From positions 953,001 to 1,017,000 of the forward strand of contig NZ_CP087597.1 in the NCBI RefSeq assembly GCF_020990385.1: DNA of 64,000 nt, given 5' to 3'. Below, in pieces: positions 1 to 13,043 of this stretch. The notes under the pieces were generated by a model. That model worked only from the letters and a program-made list of their open reading frames with translations, had not been told where the DNA came from and searched no databases. The translations under genes and the position numbers were made by a program. Source of the stretch: Paracoccus sp. MA (GTDB taxonomy: Bacteria; Pseudomonadota; Alphaproteobacteria; Rhodobacterales; Rhodobacteraceae). Each line of letters opens with the position of its first letter. Position 1 is the first letter of the stretch.

Positions 1-6
1 CGACGA

Positions 7-2154
7 TCACGCGGCCTGCTGCGCCCGCTCGGCCTTGGCCTGCAGGCGGCGGGCATGCAGCACCGGCTCGGTATAGCCCGAGGGCTGCATGCGGCCCAGG
101 AAGACCAGGTCGCAGGCCGCCTGGAAGGCCACGCCGTCATAGCCGGGCGCCATGGGCAGATAGGCCGGGTCGCCGGCGTTCTGGCGGTCCACCACCGCGG
201 CCATCTTGCGGAAGGCATCCATGACCTGCCGGTCGGTGACGATGCCGTGATGCAGCCAGTTCGCCAGCGACTGGGCCGAGATGCGCAGCGTGGCGCGGTC
301 CTCCATCAGGCCCACGTCGTTGATGTCCGGCACCTTCGAGCAGCCGACCCCCTGGTCAATCCAGCGCACCACATAGCCAAGGATGCCCTGGCAATTGTTC
401 TCCAGCTCGCGGGCGATCTCCTCCTCGCTGTAGTTGCGGCCGCCGGCCAGGGGGATGGTCAGCAGGTCATCCAGCCGCGCGGGCCGGCGCAGGGCCGCGA
501 TCTGCGCCTGGCGGGCGAAGACGTCGACCTTGTGGTAATGCGTCGCGTGCAGGGTCGCTGCGGTCGGGCTGGGCACCCAGGCGGTGTTGGCGCCGGCCAT
601 GGGATGGGCGATCTTCTGCTCGAGCATCTCGGCCATGCGGTCCGGGATCGCCCACATGCCCTTGCCGATCTGCGCCTTGCCGGCCAGCCCGCAGGCCAGA
701 CCGATATCGACGTTGCGGTCCTCATAGGCGGAAATCCAGGGCTGGGTCTTCATCTCGCCCTTGGCGAGCATGGCGCCCGCCTCCATCGAGGTGTGGATCT
801 CGTCCCCGGTGCGGTCGAGGAAGCCGGTATTGATGAAGGCCACCCGGTGCTTCGCGGCACGGATGCATTCCTTGAGATTGGCCGAGGTGCGGCGCTCCTC
901 GTCCATGATGCCCAGCTTGACGGTGTGACGCGGCAGGCCCAGCACCTCCTCGACGAAATCGAAGGTCTCGGAGGCGAAGGTGACTTCCTCCGGCCCGTGC
1001 ATCTTGGGCTTGACCACATAGATCGACTGCGTGACCGAGTTCTTCGGCCCCGCGCGGTCCAGGTCGCGCTTGGCGCAAAGCGTGGTGACCATGGCGTCCA
1101 GCAGGCCCTCGAAGACCTCGTTGCCCTCGCGGTCCAGCACGGCCGGGGTGGTCATCAGGTGGCCGACATTGCGCACCAGCATCAGCGCCCGGCCCTTGGC
1201 GGTGACCTCCGAGCCGTCGGGCGCGGTGAAGGTCACGTCCGGGTTCAGGCGGCGGGTGAAGGTCTTGCCGCCCTTCTCGACCTCTTCGGCCAGGGTGCCG
1301 TCCATCAGGCCCAGCCAGTTGGCATAGGCCAGCGCCTTGTCCGCGCCGTCGACGCAGGCGACGGAATCCTCGCAATCCATGATCGCCGACAGCGCCGATT
1401 CGATCACGATGTCCGCGATGCCGGCCTTGTCCTGCCCGCCGACCGAGGTGGACGGATCGAGGACGATGCGGATCAGCAGCCCGTGGTTCTTCAGGAAGAT
1501 GTCGGTCGGATTTTCGGCCTCGCCGCGATGACCGGCGAACTTGGCGGCGTCGCGCAGTGCCGGGACCAGCGCGCCATTCCTGACCGACAGCCCGTCGATC
1601 CCGTCCCAGGAGCCCTCGGCCAGCGGCGCGGCGGTGTCGAGGAAATCGCGGCCCCAGGCGATCACCCGGTCGCCGCGCGCGGCGTCGTAGCCCTTGCCCT
1701 GCGGCAGGTCGCCCAGGGCATCGGTGCCGTAAAGGGCGTCATAAAGGCTGCCCCAGCGGGCATTGGCGGCGTTCAGCGCGTAGCGCGCATTGGTGATCGG
1801 CACCACCAGTTGCGGCCCCGCGATGCTGGAGAATTCCGGATCGGTCTCGGGGGTCTCGATCTGGAAATCCTCGCCCTCGGGGACCAGATAGCCGATCTCG
1901 GTCAGGAAATCGCGGTATGCGCCGGCATCCTTCGGCTCGGCGCGATGGGCGATATGCCAGGCGTCGATGGCCGATTGCAGCTCGTCGCGCTTGTCCAACA
2001 GCGCCCGGTTGCGGGGGCCGAACTCATGGATCAAAGTCGAGAGCCCTTCCCAGAAACGGCGCGGCTCGACGCCGCTGCCGGGCAGCGCACGTTCGTTGAT
2101 GAAGGCGGCAAGCGTCTCGTCGACCCGCAATCCTGCCTTTTCCACGCGACCCAT
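7..2154 (-). CDS. glcB: Malate synthase G
   Basis: Condenses glyoxylate with acetyl-CoA to give malate in the cytosol, the second step of the glyoxylate shunt and of glycolate use. The 715 residues match the usual length of the large monomeric G isoform (about 720). Near the C-terminus is [10 protein letters not shown] (Asp near residue 619), the family's catalytic-base region, preceded by [27 protein letters not shown] lies mid-protein. An in-frame start 24 codons upstream exists, but the ATG at 2154 is preceded by AAGGGGAA at good spacing and begins the conserved N-terminus (MGRVEKAGL). It stands alone on the minus strand; no isocitrate lyase gene is in view. Confidence 0.95.
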   Translation of the reverse strand: MGRVEKAGLRVDETLAAFINERALPGSGVEPRRFWEGLSTLIHEFGPRNRALLDKRDELQSAIDAWHIAHRAEPKDAGAYRDFLTEIGYLVPEGEDFQIETPETDPEFSSIAGPQLVVPITNARYALNAANARWGSLYDALYGTDALGDLPQGKGYDAARGDRVIAWGRDFLDTAAPLAEGSWDGIDGLSVRNGALVPALRDAAKFAGHRGEAENPTDIFLKNHGLLIRIVLDPSTSVGGQDKAGIADIVIESALSAIMDCEDSVACVDGADKALAYANWLGLMDGTLAEEVEKGGKTFTRRLNPDVTFTAPDGSEVTAKGRALMLVRNVGHLMTTPAVLDREGNEVFEGLLDAMVTTLCAKRDLDRAGPKNSVTQSIYVVKPKMHGPEEVTFASETFDFVEEVLGLPRHTVKLGIMDEERRTSANLKECIRAAKHRVAFINTGFLDRTGDEIHTSMEAGAMLAKGEMKTQPWISAYEDRNVDIGLACGLAGKAQIGKGMWAIPDRMAEMLEQKIAHPMAGANTAWVPSPTAATLHATHYHKVDVFARQAQIAALRRPARLDDLLTIPLAGGRNYSEEEIARELENNCQGILGYVVRWIDQGVGCSKVPDINDVGLMEDRATLRISAQSLANWLHHGIVTDRQVMDAFRKMAAVVDRQNAGDPAYLPMAPGYDGVAFQAACDLVFLGRMQPSGYTEPVLHARRLQAKAERAQQAA

Positions 2155-2273
2155 GGCATTTCCCCTTGCTTCAAATGTCCGGCTGGCTTGGTGCACCGTG
2201 GTATGCCAAACGGCCGCCCGTTTCAACCGGCCCGATCCTCAAGCGTTCCGCAATTCACTCTTGCGGATAAATT

Positions 2274-2305
2274 GAAAATCCGCCGCCCGGAGGACCGGAC
2301 GGCGG
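2274..2305 (-). terminator. Intrinsic terminator after the Ala-rich membrane protein gene
   Basis: On the minus strand an 11-bp stem (2295-2305 with 2280-2290, one G-U pair, 4-base loop) is followed by ATTTTC. It begins 20 bases past the stop codon of the gene at 2326-2970 and insulates it from glcB. Confidence 0.65.
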
Positions 2306-2325
2306 CGTGCAGCCCCAAGGGGCGA

Positions 2326-2970
2326 TCAGTTGTTGGCCGGCGGCGGCGTGGTGGTGGTTTCACCGGCCGGAGGCGTGGTGGTCTCCGGCTCTTCCACGGT
2401 GATGGCGTCGTCCAGCGCCTCGCCGGCGTCCTGCATCGCCTCGCCCGTCGCCTCGGCGGCGCTCTCGGCGGCTTCCTGTGCAGAGGTCGCGGCCTCGCCC
2501 GCGGCTTCGGCGGCGTCCTGGGCGGCTTCGCCGGCCGCGCTGGTGGCGTCCTCGACCGCGTCGTTCACCGCGGTGCCGGCGGCATCTGCGGCATCCTCGG
2601 CGGCGGTGGCGGCCTCGCTGGCGGCTTCTCCCGCGGCTTCGGCGGCATCCTCGGCGGCGGTCGCCGCATCCGAGGCCGCGTCGGCGGCGGGCTCGGTCGT
2701 GGTGCCGATCGGCTCGGTGGTGGCGCCGTCGACGGGTTCGGTGGTGGTCACCGCGGCATCCTCGCCGGTGGTGGTCGCGCCCTGGTCGCGGCCCATGAAA
2801 TACTGCAGCACGAAATAGGCGATGGCCAGGGCCAGCAGGATGCCGATGATCAGCGGCAGCGGCGAGGCGCGACGCTCGACCGGCTCGACATAGGTTTCGG
2901 GCGCGGCGGCCGGGCGTTGCGGATCGGTGCCTTCCGTCCGTTTCGGATCGTTCGGGTCGTAATGGGCCAT
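2326..2970 (-). CDS. Ala/Glu-rich single-pass membrane protein, function unknown
   Basis: The 214 residues have three parts: a polar N-terminus (about 1-36), one hydrophobic segment PLPLIIGILLALAIAYFVL (about 37-56), and a long low-complexity tail built almost wholly of Ala, Glu, Asp, Thr and Gly. The middle of the tail reads as imperfect 11-residue units such as DATSAAGEAAQ then DAAEAAGEAAT, which should form an amphipathic helix like LEA-type or apolipoprotein-type repeats. It ends in a Thr/Pro-rich stretch. With positive charges before the membrane segment, the tail could be periplasmic; that is inference. It is divergent from pepN and has its own terminator. I recognise no family. Confidence 0.75.
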   Translation of the reverse strand: MAHYDPNDPKRTEGTDPQRPAAAPETYVEPVERRASPLPLIIGILLALAIAYFVLQYFMGRDQGATTTGEDAAVTTTEPVDGATTEPIGTTTEPAADAASDAATAAEDAAEAAGEAASEAATAAEDAADAAGTAVNDAVEDATSAAGEAAQDAAEAAGEAATSAQEAAESAAEATGEAMQDAGEALDDAITVEEPETTTPPAGETTTTPPPANN

Positions 2971-3030
2971 GCTTGTTCCTCGCTCTTCTGGTTGGCGCTT
3001 GCTGCTGGTCGGCCGGGACGGACCCCGGCT

Positions 3031-3059
3031 TGCGACCCGGCTATCCTGCGTCTAACACT
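3031..3059 (+). promoter_or_regulatory. Candidate sigma-70 promoter for pepN
   Basis: TTGCGA (3031-3036), a 17-base spacer and TAACAC (3054-3059) lie 60 bases upstream of the pepN start, in the divergent gap. Matches are partial, so this is tentative. Confidence 0.35.
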
Positions 3060-3119
3060 TGGGTTTCGCACAAGTTCCCCTGTGCCGTCGATTTTTTTCA
3101 CCTGCCCGGAAGGTGCCGC

Positions 3120-5663
3120 ATGACCGTCACGCAATATCTCGCCGACTGGCGCCCCTATCCCTACGAGATCGCCGAGACCCGGCTGGAATTCGACCTCGTC
3201 CCCCGCGCGACGCGGGTGCGCTCGCAGATCGACTTCCGCCGCAAGGGCGCGGGCGACCTGGTGCTGGACGGGGCCGGGCTGAAGACGCTGTCGCTGGCGA
3301 TCGACGGCCGCCCGCTCGACCCCGCGCAAGCCGCGGGCGAGCGGCTGGTGATCCCCGCCGCCGACCTGCCCGACGCCTTCACCTTCGCCGCCGAGGTCGA
3401 GATCGACCCCGAGGCGAATACCGCGCTGGAGGGGCTTTACCTGTCGGGCGGCATGTTCTGCACGCAATGCGAGGCCGAGGGTTTCCGCCACATCACCTGG
3501 TATCCCGACCGCCCGGACGTGATGGCGCCCTTCCGCGTCACCATCCGCTCGGACAAGCCGGTGCTCTTGTCGAACGGCAACCCGGTCTCGCAGGCGCCGG
3601 GCCAGGCCGTCTGGCACGATCCCTGGCCGAAGCCCGCCTATCTGTTCGCGCTGGTCGCGGGGGATCTGGTGGCGGTCCCGGACAGCTTCACCACCATGTC
3701 GGGCCGCAAGGTGGCGCTGAACGTCTGGGTGCGCCCCGGCGACCAGGACCGCGCCGGCTATGCGATGGAATCGCTGATCCGCTCGATGAAATGGGACGAA
3801 GAGGCCTACGGGCGCGAATACGATCTCGACGTGTTCAACATCGTCGCGGTGGACGATTTCAACATGGGCGCGATGGAGAACAAGGGGCTGAACATCTTCA
3901 ACTCCAAGCTGGTGCTGGCCAGTGCCGAGACCGCGACCGACGGCGATTACGAGCGCATCGAGGGCGTGATCGGCCATGAATATTTCCACAACTGGACCGG
4001 CAACCGCATCACCTGCCGCGACTGGTTCCAGCTTTGCCTGAAGGAAGGGCTGACGGTGTTCCGCGACCAGCAGTTCACCAGCGACATGCGCTCGGCCGCG
4101 GTCAAGCGCATCCATGACGTGCAGACCCTGCGCGCCCGCCAGTTCCGCGAGGATGCGGGCCCCTTGGCGCATCCGCCGCGCCCCGATCATTACCAGGAGA
4201 TCAACAATTTCTACACCGCCACGGTCTATGAAAAGGGCGCCGAGGTCATCGGCATGCTCAAGCGGCTGGTGGGCGATCAGGGCTATCGCCGCGCGCTCGA
4301 CCTGTATTTCGACCGCCATGACGGCCAGGCCTGCACCATCGAGGACTGGATCAAGGTCTTCGAGGACGCCACCGGCCGCGACCTGACCCAGTTCAAGCAC
4401 TGGTATACCGATGCCGGCACGCCCCGGCTGGCGCTCTCCGAGGACTGGCAGAACGGCCGGCTTACCCTGAATTTCCGCCAGGAGACCGCGCCCACCCCCG
4501 GCCAGCCGGAAAAGCCGCCGCGGGTCATTCCCATCGCGCTCGGCCTGATCGGCCCCAATGGCGACGAGGTGCTGCCGACCACGGTGCTGGAGATGACCGA
4601 GGCCGAGCAGAGCTTCCATTTCGACGGGCTGGGCGCGCGGCCGGTGGTCTCGCTGCTGCGCGGCTTCTCGGCGCCGGTGACGGTCGCGCGCGAGATCGCC
4701 GCGGACGAGCAGGCGCTGCTGCTGGCGCATGACACCGACCCCTATGCGCGCTGGCAGGCCGGCCACGATCTGGCGCTGGACGGGCTGATCGCGCGGGCCG
4801 CCGGGGGCGAAGGCGGCACCGGGTTCAGCCGCGCCATCGGCGGGCTGCTGGACGATGCCGAGGCCGACCCCGCCTTCGCCGCGCTCTGCCTGGCGCTGCC
4901 CGGCGAGGAAGAGATCGCGACGACCATCGCCGCCCGCGGCCAGATCCCCGACCCCGACGCCATCCATGCCGGGCGCGAGGCGCTGGCCCGCGACATCGCC
5001 CAAACGCATGAGCCGGCGCTGGCCCGGCTCTACGAGGCGATGCAGACCCCCGGCCCCTACCGGCCCGATGCCGAGGGCGCGGCGCGGCGCAGCCTGCGCC
5101 TGGCCTGCCTGGGCCTGCTGTCGCGCATCGACGGCGGCGCGCGGGCCGAGGCGCTGTTCGACGCCGCCTCGAACATGACCGAGCGGCAGGGGGCGCTGGA
5201 ATGCCTGATCGCCGCCGGCCGGGATGCCGAGGCGCTTGCCGCCTTTGCGCGGGAATTCGCCGGGAACCGGCTGGTCATGGACAAGTGGTTCATGGTCCAG
5301 CCGCTGCGCGCCGCGCCCGGCCGCGCCGTGGCCCGCGCCCGCGACCTTGCCGCGCGGCCGGATTTCGACTGGAAGAACCCCAACCGCTTCCGCGCCCTGA
5401 TCGGCGGGCTGACCGCGAACCATGCCGCCTTCCACGCCGCCGACGGCTCGGGCTACGATTTCACCGTGGACTGGCTGATGCGGCTCGATCCGGTGAACCC
5501 GCAGACCACGGCGCGCCTGTGCTCGGCCTTCGAGACCTGGACGCGCTACGATGCCGGCAGGCAGGCCCATGCCCGCGCCGCGCTCGGCCGGCTGGCCGCC
5601 ATGCCCGGGCTGTCGCGCAATACCTCCGAGATGGTTACGCGCATCCTTGCCGGTGGCGCCTGA
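3120..5663 (+). CDS. pepN: Aminopeptidase N (M1 metallopeptidase)
   Basis: Zinc aminopeptidase that removes N-terminal residues from peptides in the cytosol, finishing protein turnover. The 847 residues fit the E. coli PepN type (about 870). Visible motifs are the substrate-binding GAMEN loop (MGAMENKGLN), the zinc site HEYFH at residues 286-290 and the third ligand Glu near 309 in LCLKEGLT. The C-terminal half is the helical PepN-specific domain. An in-frame ATG at 2973 exists, but the ATG at 3120 has GGAAGG upstream and starts the conserved sequence (MTVTQYLADWRPY). Single gene, divergent from its upstream neighbour. Confidence 0.95.
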   Translation: MTVTQYLADWRPYPYEIAETRLEFDLVPRATRVRSQIDFRRKGAGDLVLDGAGLKTLSLAIDGRPLDPAQAAGERLVIPAADLPDAFTFAAEVEIDPEANTALEGLYLSGGMFCTQCEAEGFRHITWYPDRPDVMAPFRVTIRSDKPVLLSNGNPVSQAPGQAVWHDPWPKPAYLFALVAGDLVAVPDSFTTMSGRKVALNVWVRPGDQDRAGYAMESLIRSMKWDEEAYGREYDLDVFNIVAVDDFNMGAMENKGLNIFNSKLVLASAETATDGDYERIEGVIGHEYFHNWTGNRITCRDWFQLCLKEGLTVFRDQQFTSDMRSAAVKRIHDVQTLRARQFREDAGPLAHPPRPDHYQEINNFYTATVYEKGAEVIGMLKRLVGDQGYRRALDLYFDRHDGQACTIEDWIKVFEDATGRDLTQFKHWYTDAGTPRLALSEDWQNGRLTLNFRQETAPTPGQPEKPPRVIPIALGLIGPNGDEVLPTTVLEMTEAEQSFHFDGLGARPVVSLLRGFSAPVTVAREIAADEQALLLAHDTDPYARWQAGHDLALDGLIARAAGGEGGTGFSRAIGGLLDDAEADPAFAALCLALPGEEEIATTIAARGQIPDPDAIHAGREALARDIAQTHEPALARLYEAMQTPGPYRPDAEGAARRSLRLACLGLLSRIDGGARAEALFDAASNMTERQGALECLIAAGRDAEALAAFAREFAGNRLVMDKWFMVQPLRAAPGRAVARARDLAARPDFDWKNPNRFRALIGGLTANHAAFHAADGSGYDFTVDWLMRLDPVNPQTTARLCSAFETWTRYDAGRQAHARAALGRLAAMPGLSRNTSEMVTRILAGGA

Positions 5664-5716
5664 CCCCGGTCGAACCACCCTTGCGGGTATCCGGCGGGCG
5701 CGGCAATACTGGCCCC

Positions 5717-6622
5717 ATGGATGCCCGCGAGGACATGAAACGCCGTCTCGATCCGCTGATTGCCGAGCGGGCGCCCTGGCTTTTTTCGGGCCGGAGGCAC
5801 CACGCTCTGGCGCGTCGGGCGCTGATGTGGCTCCTGCGCTATCCGCGCACGCTGGACCTGGCGGCCGAATACCGCGACCTGCCGACGGACGAGGTCATGC
5901 GCCGCATTGCCGCGCTGATCCTGCGCGACCTGCGGGTCGAGGGACTCGAGCATATCCCGGCCACCGGCCCGGCGCTGATCGTCTCGAACCACCCGACCGG
6001 CATCGCCGACGGCATCATGCTGAACGCGGTGATCGCGGCGGTGCGCGACGACCTGTTCGTCTATGCCAATCACGACATCCTGCGCATCCTGCCGCAATTC
6101 GACAGCCTGATCGCCCCGGTGGAATGGCGCGTCGAAAAGCGCAGCCACGCCAAGACCCGCGCCACCATGGATTACACGCGCGAGGCGCTGGGACGCGGGC
6201 GGATCGGCCTGATCTTTCCCTCGGGCCGGCTGGCCAAGCGCCGCGGCCTGACGCTGCACGAACGGCCCTGGATGGCCAGCGCGGCAATGATCGCGAAGAA
6301 GTTCGACGCGCCGATCATCCCGCTGCGCATCCGCGCCCGGAACTCGGCGCTGTTCTACCTGCTCGACGCGATCCACCCGACGCTGCGCGACGTGACGCTG
6401 TTCAACGAGGTGCTGAACAAGGCGGGCCAGCCCTTCCGCGTGACCATCGGCCCCCCGATCCCGGCCGCGTCGCTGCCCGGCCGCAGCGAGGACGGCATCG
6501 CGCTGCTGCGGGACGCGGTTCTGGCCCTGCCCGCGCCGGGCCAGAACGCCGTGCGCATGTCGCAGATCCGCGGGCTGTTCCAGCGCCGCCACGCGCTCGC
6601 CAAGCCGCGCCCGATCGAGTGA
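5717..6622 (+). CDS. PlsC-like lysophospholipid/glycerophosphate acyltransferase
   Basis: Membrane-associated acyltransferase of the PlsC (LPLAT) superfamily, which moves acyl chains onto glycerophosphate-type acceptors. The 301 residues contain the histidine block VSNHPTGIADG (His 92) and a second block, FPSGRLAKRRG, in the place of the usual EGTRS motif. The spacing His-x5-Asp is one residue longer than the textbook H-x4-D. The reading frame is open further upstream through the pepN end, but the ATG at 5717 fits the intergenic gap and the start of similarity (MDAREDMKRRLDPLI). The true acyl acceptor cannot be read from sequence. Confidence 0.8.
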   Translation: MDAREDMKRRLDPLIAERAPWLFSGRRHHALARRALMWLLRYPRTLDLAAEYRDLPTDEVMRRIAALILRDLRVEGLEHIPATGPALIVSNHPTGIADGIMLNAVIAAVRDDLFVYANHDILRILPQFDSLIAPVEWRVEKRSHAKTRATMDYTREALGRGRIGLIFPSGRLAKRRGLTLHERPWMASAAMIAKKFDAPIIPLRIRARNSALFYLLDAIHPTLRDVTLFNEVLNKAGQPFRVTIGPPIPAASLPGRSEDGIALLRDAVLALPAPGQNAVRMSQIRGLFQRRHALAKPRPIE

Positions 6623-6648
6623 GGGGCGACGCCGCCGGGACTGAAAAC

Positions 6649-6725
6649 TCGCAGGAGTATTTGGGAAACGGTGAAAAGCGGTGCGGCGCCAATGCCCTTC
6701 ACCGTTTCCCAAAATACTCCTGCGA
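6649..6725. repeat. Long inverted repeat of the dispersed CAAATAyyCC family
   Basis: A 27-base arm at 6649-6675 and a 28-base arm at 6698-6725 are near-perfect reverse complements (one extra A in the right arm), with a 22-base GC-rich loop. It lies between two convergent genes (acyltransferase and proB) and would form a very stable hairpin in RNA from either strand. It shares the CCAAA(A)TACTCC and TTCACCGTTT words with repeats near 34.9 kb. A bidirectional terminator or REP-like role is inference. Confidence 0.8.
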
Positions 6726-6758
6726 CCGTGACGCCCAAGCTTGGTGCGAAAACGGGGC

Positions 6759-9372
<2,614 letters not shown>

Positions 9373-9385
9373 ACCCGATCCGCCC

Positions 9386-9415
9386 TTAACATTCCGGCAA
9401 TCGGGTCTAGATAAT
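9386..9415 (+). promoter_or_regulatory. Candidate promoter for selO
   Basis: TTAACA (9386-9391), an 18-base spacer and GATAAT (9410-9415) end 18 bases before the selO start, in an otherwise GC-rich gap. A 7-bp inverted repeat (ACCCGAT/ATCGGGT) brackets the -35 side and could be a weak terminator for the upstream gene or an operator. Confidence 0.4.
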
Positions 9416-9433
9416 GTTCGAATGGAGGGCGCG

Positions 9434-10849
9434 ATGATCCACTTCGACAACAGCTATGCCCGACTGCCGGAAGGTTTCTTCACCCGCACCCGTCCGACGC
9501 CGGTGCGCGACCCGAAGCTGGTGGCGCTGAACCGGCCGCTGGCCGAGCGTCTCGGCCTCGATGCCGATTGGCTTGCCGGACCCGAAGGGGTGGCGATGCT
9601 GGCCGGCAACGACCTGCCCGAAGGGGCCGAGCCCATCGCCCAGGCCTATGCCGGCCACCAGTTCGGCGGCTTCGTGCCGCAGCTGGGCGATGGGCGCGCG
9701 GTGCTGCTGGGCGAGGTGGTGGCGCCGGACGGCGCGCGCTTCGACATCCAGCTGAAGGGCGCGGGCCCGACGCCCTTCTCGCGCCGCGGCGACGGCCGGG
9801 CCTGGCTGGGCCCGGTGCTGCGCGAATACCTGGTCAGCGAGTTCATGGCCGCCTTCGGCATCCCGACGACGCGGGCATTGGCCGCCGTCACCACCGGCGA
9901 GACGGTGATCCGCGAGACGCTGCTGCCCGGCGCGGTGCTGACCCGCGTCGCTTCCAGCCATATCCGCGTCGGCACCTTCGAATTCTACGCCGCCCGCGGC
10001 GACCGCGAGCGGCTGCAGCTGCTGGCCGATCACGTCATCGCCCGGCACTATCCCGAGGCATCCGGCGCGGCGGACCTGCTGCAGCGCGTGGTCGAGCGGC
10101 AGGCGGCCACCATCGCCGGCTGGATGGCGCTCGGCTTCATCCACGGGGTGATGAATACCGACAACATGTCGATCTCGGGCGAGACCATCGACTACGGCCC
10201 CTGCGCCTTCATGGACGGCTACCGGCCCGACAAGGTATTCAGCTCGATCGACGCCCATGGCCGCTATGCCTGGAACGAGCAGCCGAACATCGCGGTCTGG
10301 AACCTGGCGCAATTCGCCAGCTGCCTGGTGCCGCTGATGGGCAATGACGAGGCGGCGGTGGCCGAGGCGACGCGCATCGTCCACAGCTTCCCGGACCTCT
10401 ATCAGGCCGAATGGCTGAAACGCTTCGCCGCCAAGCTGGGCATCGCCGCGCCGCGCCCCGAGGATCGCGCGCTGATCGAGCGGCTCTTGACGCTGATGGC
10501 GGCCGAGGAGGCGGATTTCACCCGCAGCTTCGCCGGGCTGGCGGACGGTCGCGCGCGCGAGGAATTCGCCGCGCCCCAGCAGTTCGACGCCTGGGCCGAG
10601 GGCTGGCAGGCGCGCATCCGCGACCTGCCGGACGCCGCAGCGGTCATGGCCCGCGCCAATCCGCGCCGCATCCCGCGCAACCACCGCATCGAGGAAGCCA
10701 TCGCCGCCGGGCGCGAGGGCGATTACGCGCCCTTCCACGCGCTCGACGCGGCGTTGCGCGCGCCCTTCGAGGACCGGCCGGAATGGCAGCCCTATGCGCT
10801 GGCCCCGGCGCCCGAGGAGATCGTCCGCCGCACCTTCTGCGGCACCTGA
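9434..10849 (+). CDS. selO: Protein adenylyltransferase SelO
   Basis: Pseudokinase-fold enzyme that transfers AMP from ATP to Ser/Thr/Tyr of target proteins, linked to redox stress. The 471 residues show the family blocks [37 protein letters not shown] and the metal-binding [12 protein letters not shown] with [11 protein letters not shown]. The protein ends TFCGT, so a Cys stands third from the C-terminus where eukaryotic SelO carries selenocysteine. The ATG at 9434 is preceded by GGAGG; the in-frame ATG four codons earlier contains that site and is rejected. Followed closely by an EEP-family gene on the same strand. Confidence 0.93.
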   Translation: MIHFDNSYARLPEGFFTRTRPTPVRDPKLVALNRPLAERLGLDADWLAGPEGVAMLAGNDLPEGAEPIAQAYAGHQFGGFVPQLGDGRAVLLGEVVAPDGARFDIQLKGAGPTPFSRRGDGRAWLGPVLREYLVSEFMAAFGIPTTRALAAVTTGETVIRETLLPGAVLTRVASSHIRVGTFEFYAARGDRERLQLLADHVIARHYPEASGAADLLQRVVERQAATIAGWMALGFIHGVMNTDNMSISGETIDYGPCAFMDGYRPDKVFSSIDAHGRYAWNEQPNIAVWNLAQFASCLVPLMGNDEAAVAEATRIVHSFPDLYQAEWLKRFAAKLGIAAPRPEDRALIERLLTLMAAEEADFTRSFAGLADGRAREEFAAPQQFDAWAEGWQARIRDLPDAAAVMARANPRRIPRNHRIEEAIAAGREGDYAPFHALDAALRAPFEDRPEWQPYALAPAPEEIVRRTFCGT

Positions 10850-10867
10850 GCAGCAGCGAAAGGCCCC

Positions 10868-11650
10868 ATGCCGAAAAGCCCCGACCAACTGAGACTGGCC
10901 AGCTACAACCTGCACAAGTGCCGCGGCATGACCGGCCCGCACGCACCCGAACGCAACCTTGCCGTCATCGCCGAACTGGGCGCCGACGTGATCGCCCTGC
11001 AAGAGGTGGATTTCCGCTTCGGCGCCCGGCCCGAGGCGCTGCCGCGCAAGCTGATCGAAAAGACCACCGGCATGGTGCCCGCCCCGTTCATCGGCACCGG
11101 CGAGAATTCGCTGGGCTGGCACGGGCAGACCATCCTGTTGCGGCCGGAACTGCGCGACAAGGCGGCGATCCGCCGCCTGCCGCTGCCGGGGATCGAACCG
11201 CGCGGCGCGCTGGTGCTGCGCCTGCCGGGGCTGACGGTGGTGGCGGTGCATCTGGGGCTGATCCGCTCGTCGCGCCGCGCGCAGCTGTCGCGCATCATCG
11301 CCCAGGCCCGGCGTATCGGCCACGACCGGATGGCGCTGACCGGCGATTTCAACGAATGGCACGATTCGCGCGGGCTCGAGGCGCTGGAGGCGCTGCGCGT
11401 CGTCACCCCGGGCCCCAGCTGGCCCGCGCCCTTCCCGCGCCTGCGCTATGACCGCTTCGCCGTCTCGCGCAGCATCGAGGTGCTGGATTGCGGCGTCCTC
11501 GACAACGAGACCGCGCGGCAGGCCTCTGACCATCTGCCGGTCTGGGCCGACCTGGCGGTCAACGCGCATGAGGAGGTGCCCTGCGGCTATCACCCGGCGC
11601 GCATCACCTCGCGCATTCCCGGCCAGGATGGGATTGCCGGGACAGAATGA
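10868..11650 (+). CDS. Endonuclease/exonuclease/phosphatase (EEP) family hydrolase
   Basis: Metal-dependent phosphoesterase of the DNase I / exonuclease III fold. Motifs along the 260 residues are LASYNLHKCRG near the start, ALQEVDFRFG with the metal-binding Glu, LTGDFNEWHDS and the final SDHLPVWADL with the catalytic Asp-His pair. There is no signal peptide or membrane anchor, so it should be cytosolic. Members of this superfamily act on DNA, RNA caps, phospholipids or inositol phosphates, and the substrate is not evident. It starts 18 bases after selO and is probably co-transcribed. Confidence 0.8.
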   Translation: MPKSPDQLRLASYNLHKCRGMTGPHAPERNLAVIAELGADVIALQEVDFRFGARPEALPRKLIEKTTGMVPAPFIGTGENSLGWHGQTILLRPELRDKAAIRRLPLPGIEPRGALVLRLPGLTVVAVHLGLIRSSRRAQLSRIIAQARRIGHDRMALTGDFNEWHDSRGLEALEALRVVTPGPSWPAPFPRLRYDRFAVSRSIEVLDCGVLDNETARQASDHLPVWADLAVNAHEEVPCGYHPARITSRIPGQDGIAGTE

Positions 11651-12994
<1,344 letters not shown>

Positions 12995-13017
12995 GCCCCG
13001 CGACACCCGAATGACGA

Positions 13018-13043
13018 AGGGCGGCCCCGCTGGCCGCCCTTTT
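13018..13043 (+). terminator. Intrinsic terminator after eno
   Basis: A perfect 9-bp stem (13018-13026 with 13032-13040, loop CCGCT) is followed by TTTT. It touches the stop codon of the convergent squalene/phytoene-synthase-like gene, so it may serve both directions. Confidence 0.75.

Noticed and set aside
2478..2798. Plus-strand Arg-rich frame and apparent tandem DNA repeat
   Set aside because: The repetitiveness comes from Ala/Glu codons of the minus-strand protein; there is no exact DNA repeat unit or spacer pattern, so it is neither CRISPR nor satellite.
55..3123. Very long plus-strand open frame opposite malate synthase and the Ala-rich gene
   Set aside because: Composition is His/Arg/Gly/Ala-rich with no ribosome binding site or domain; it is the antisense shadow of glcB, common in high-GC DNA.
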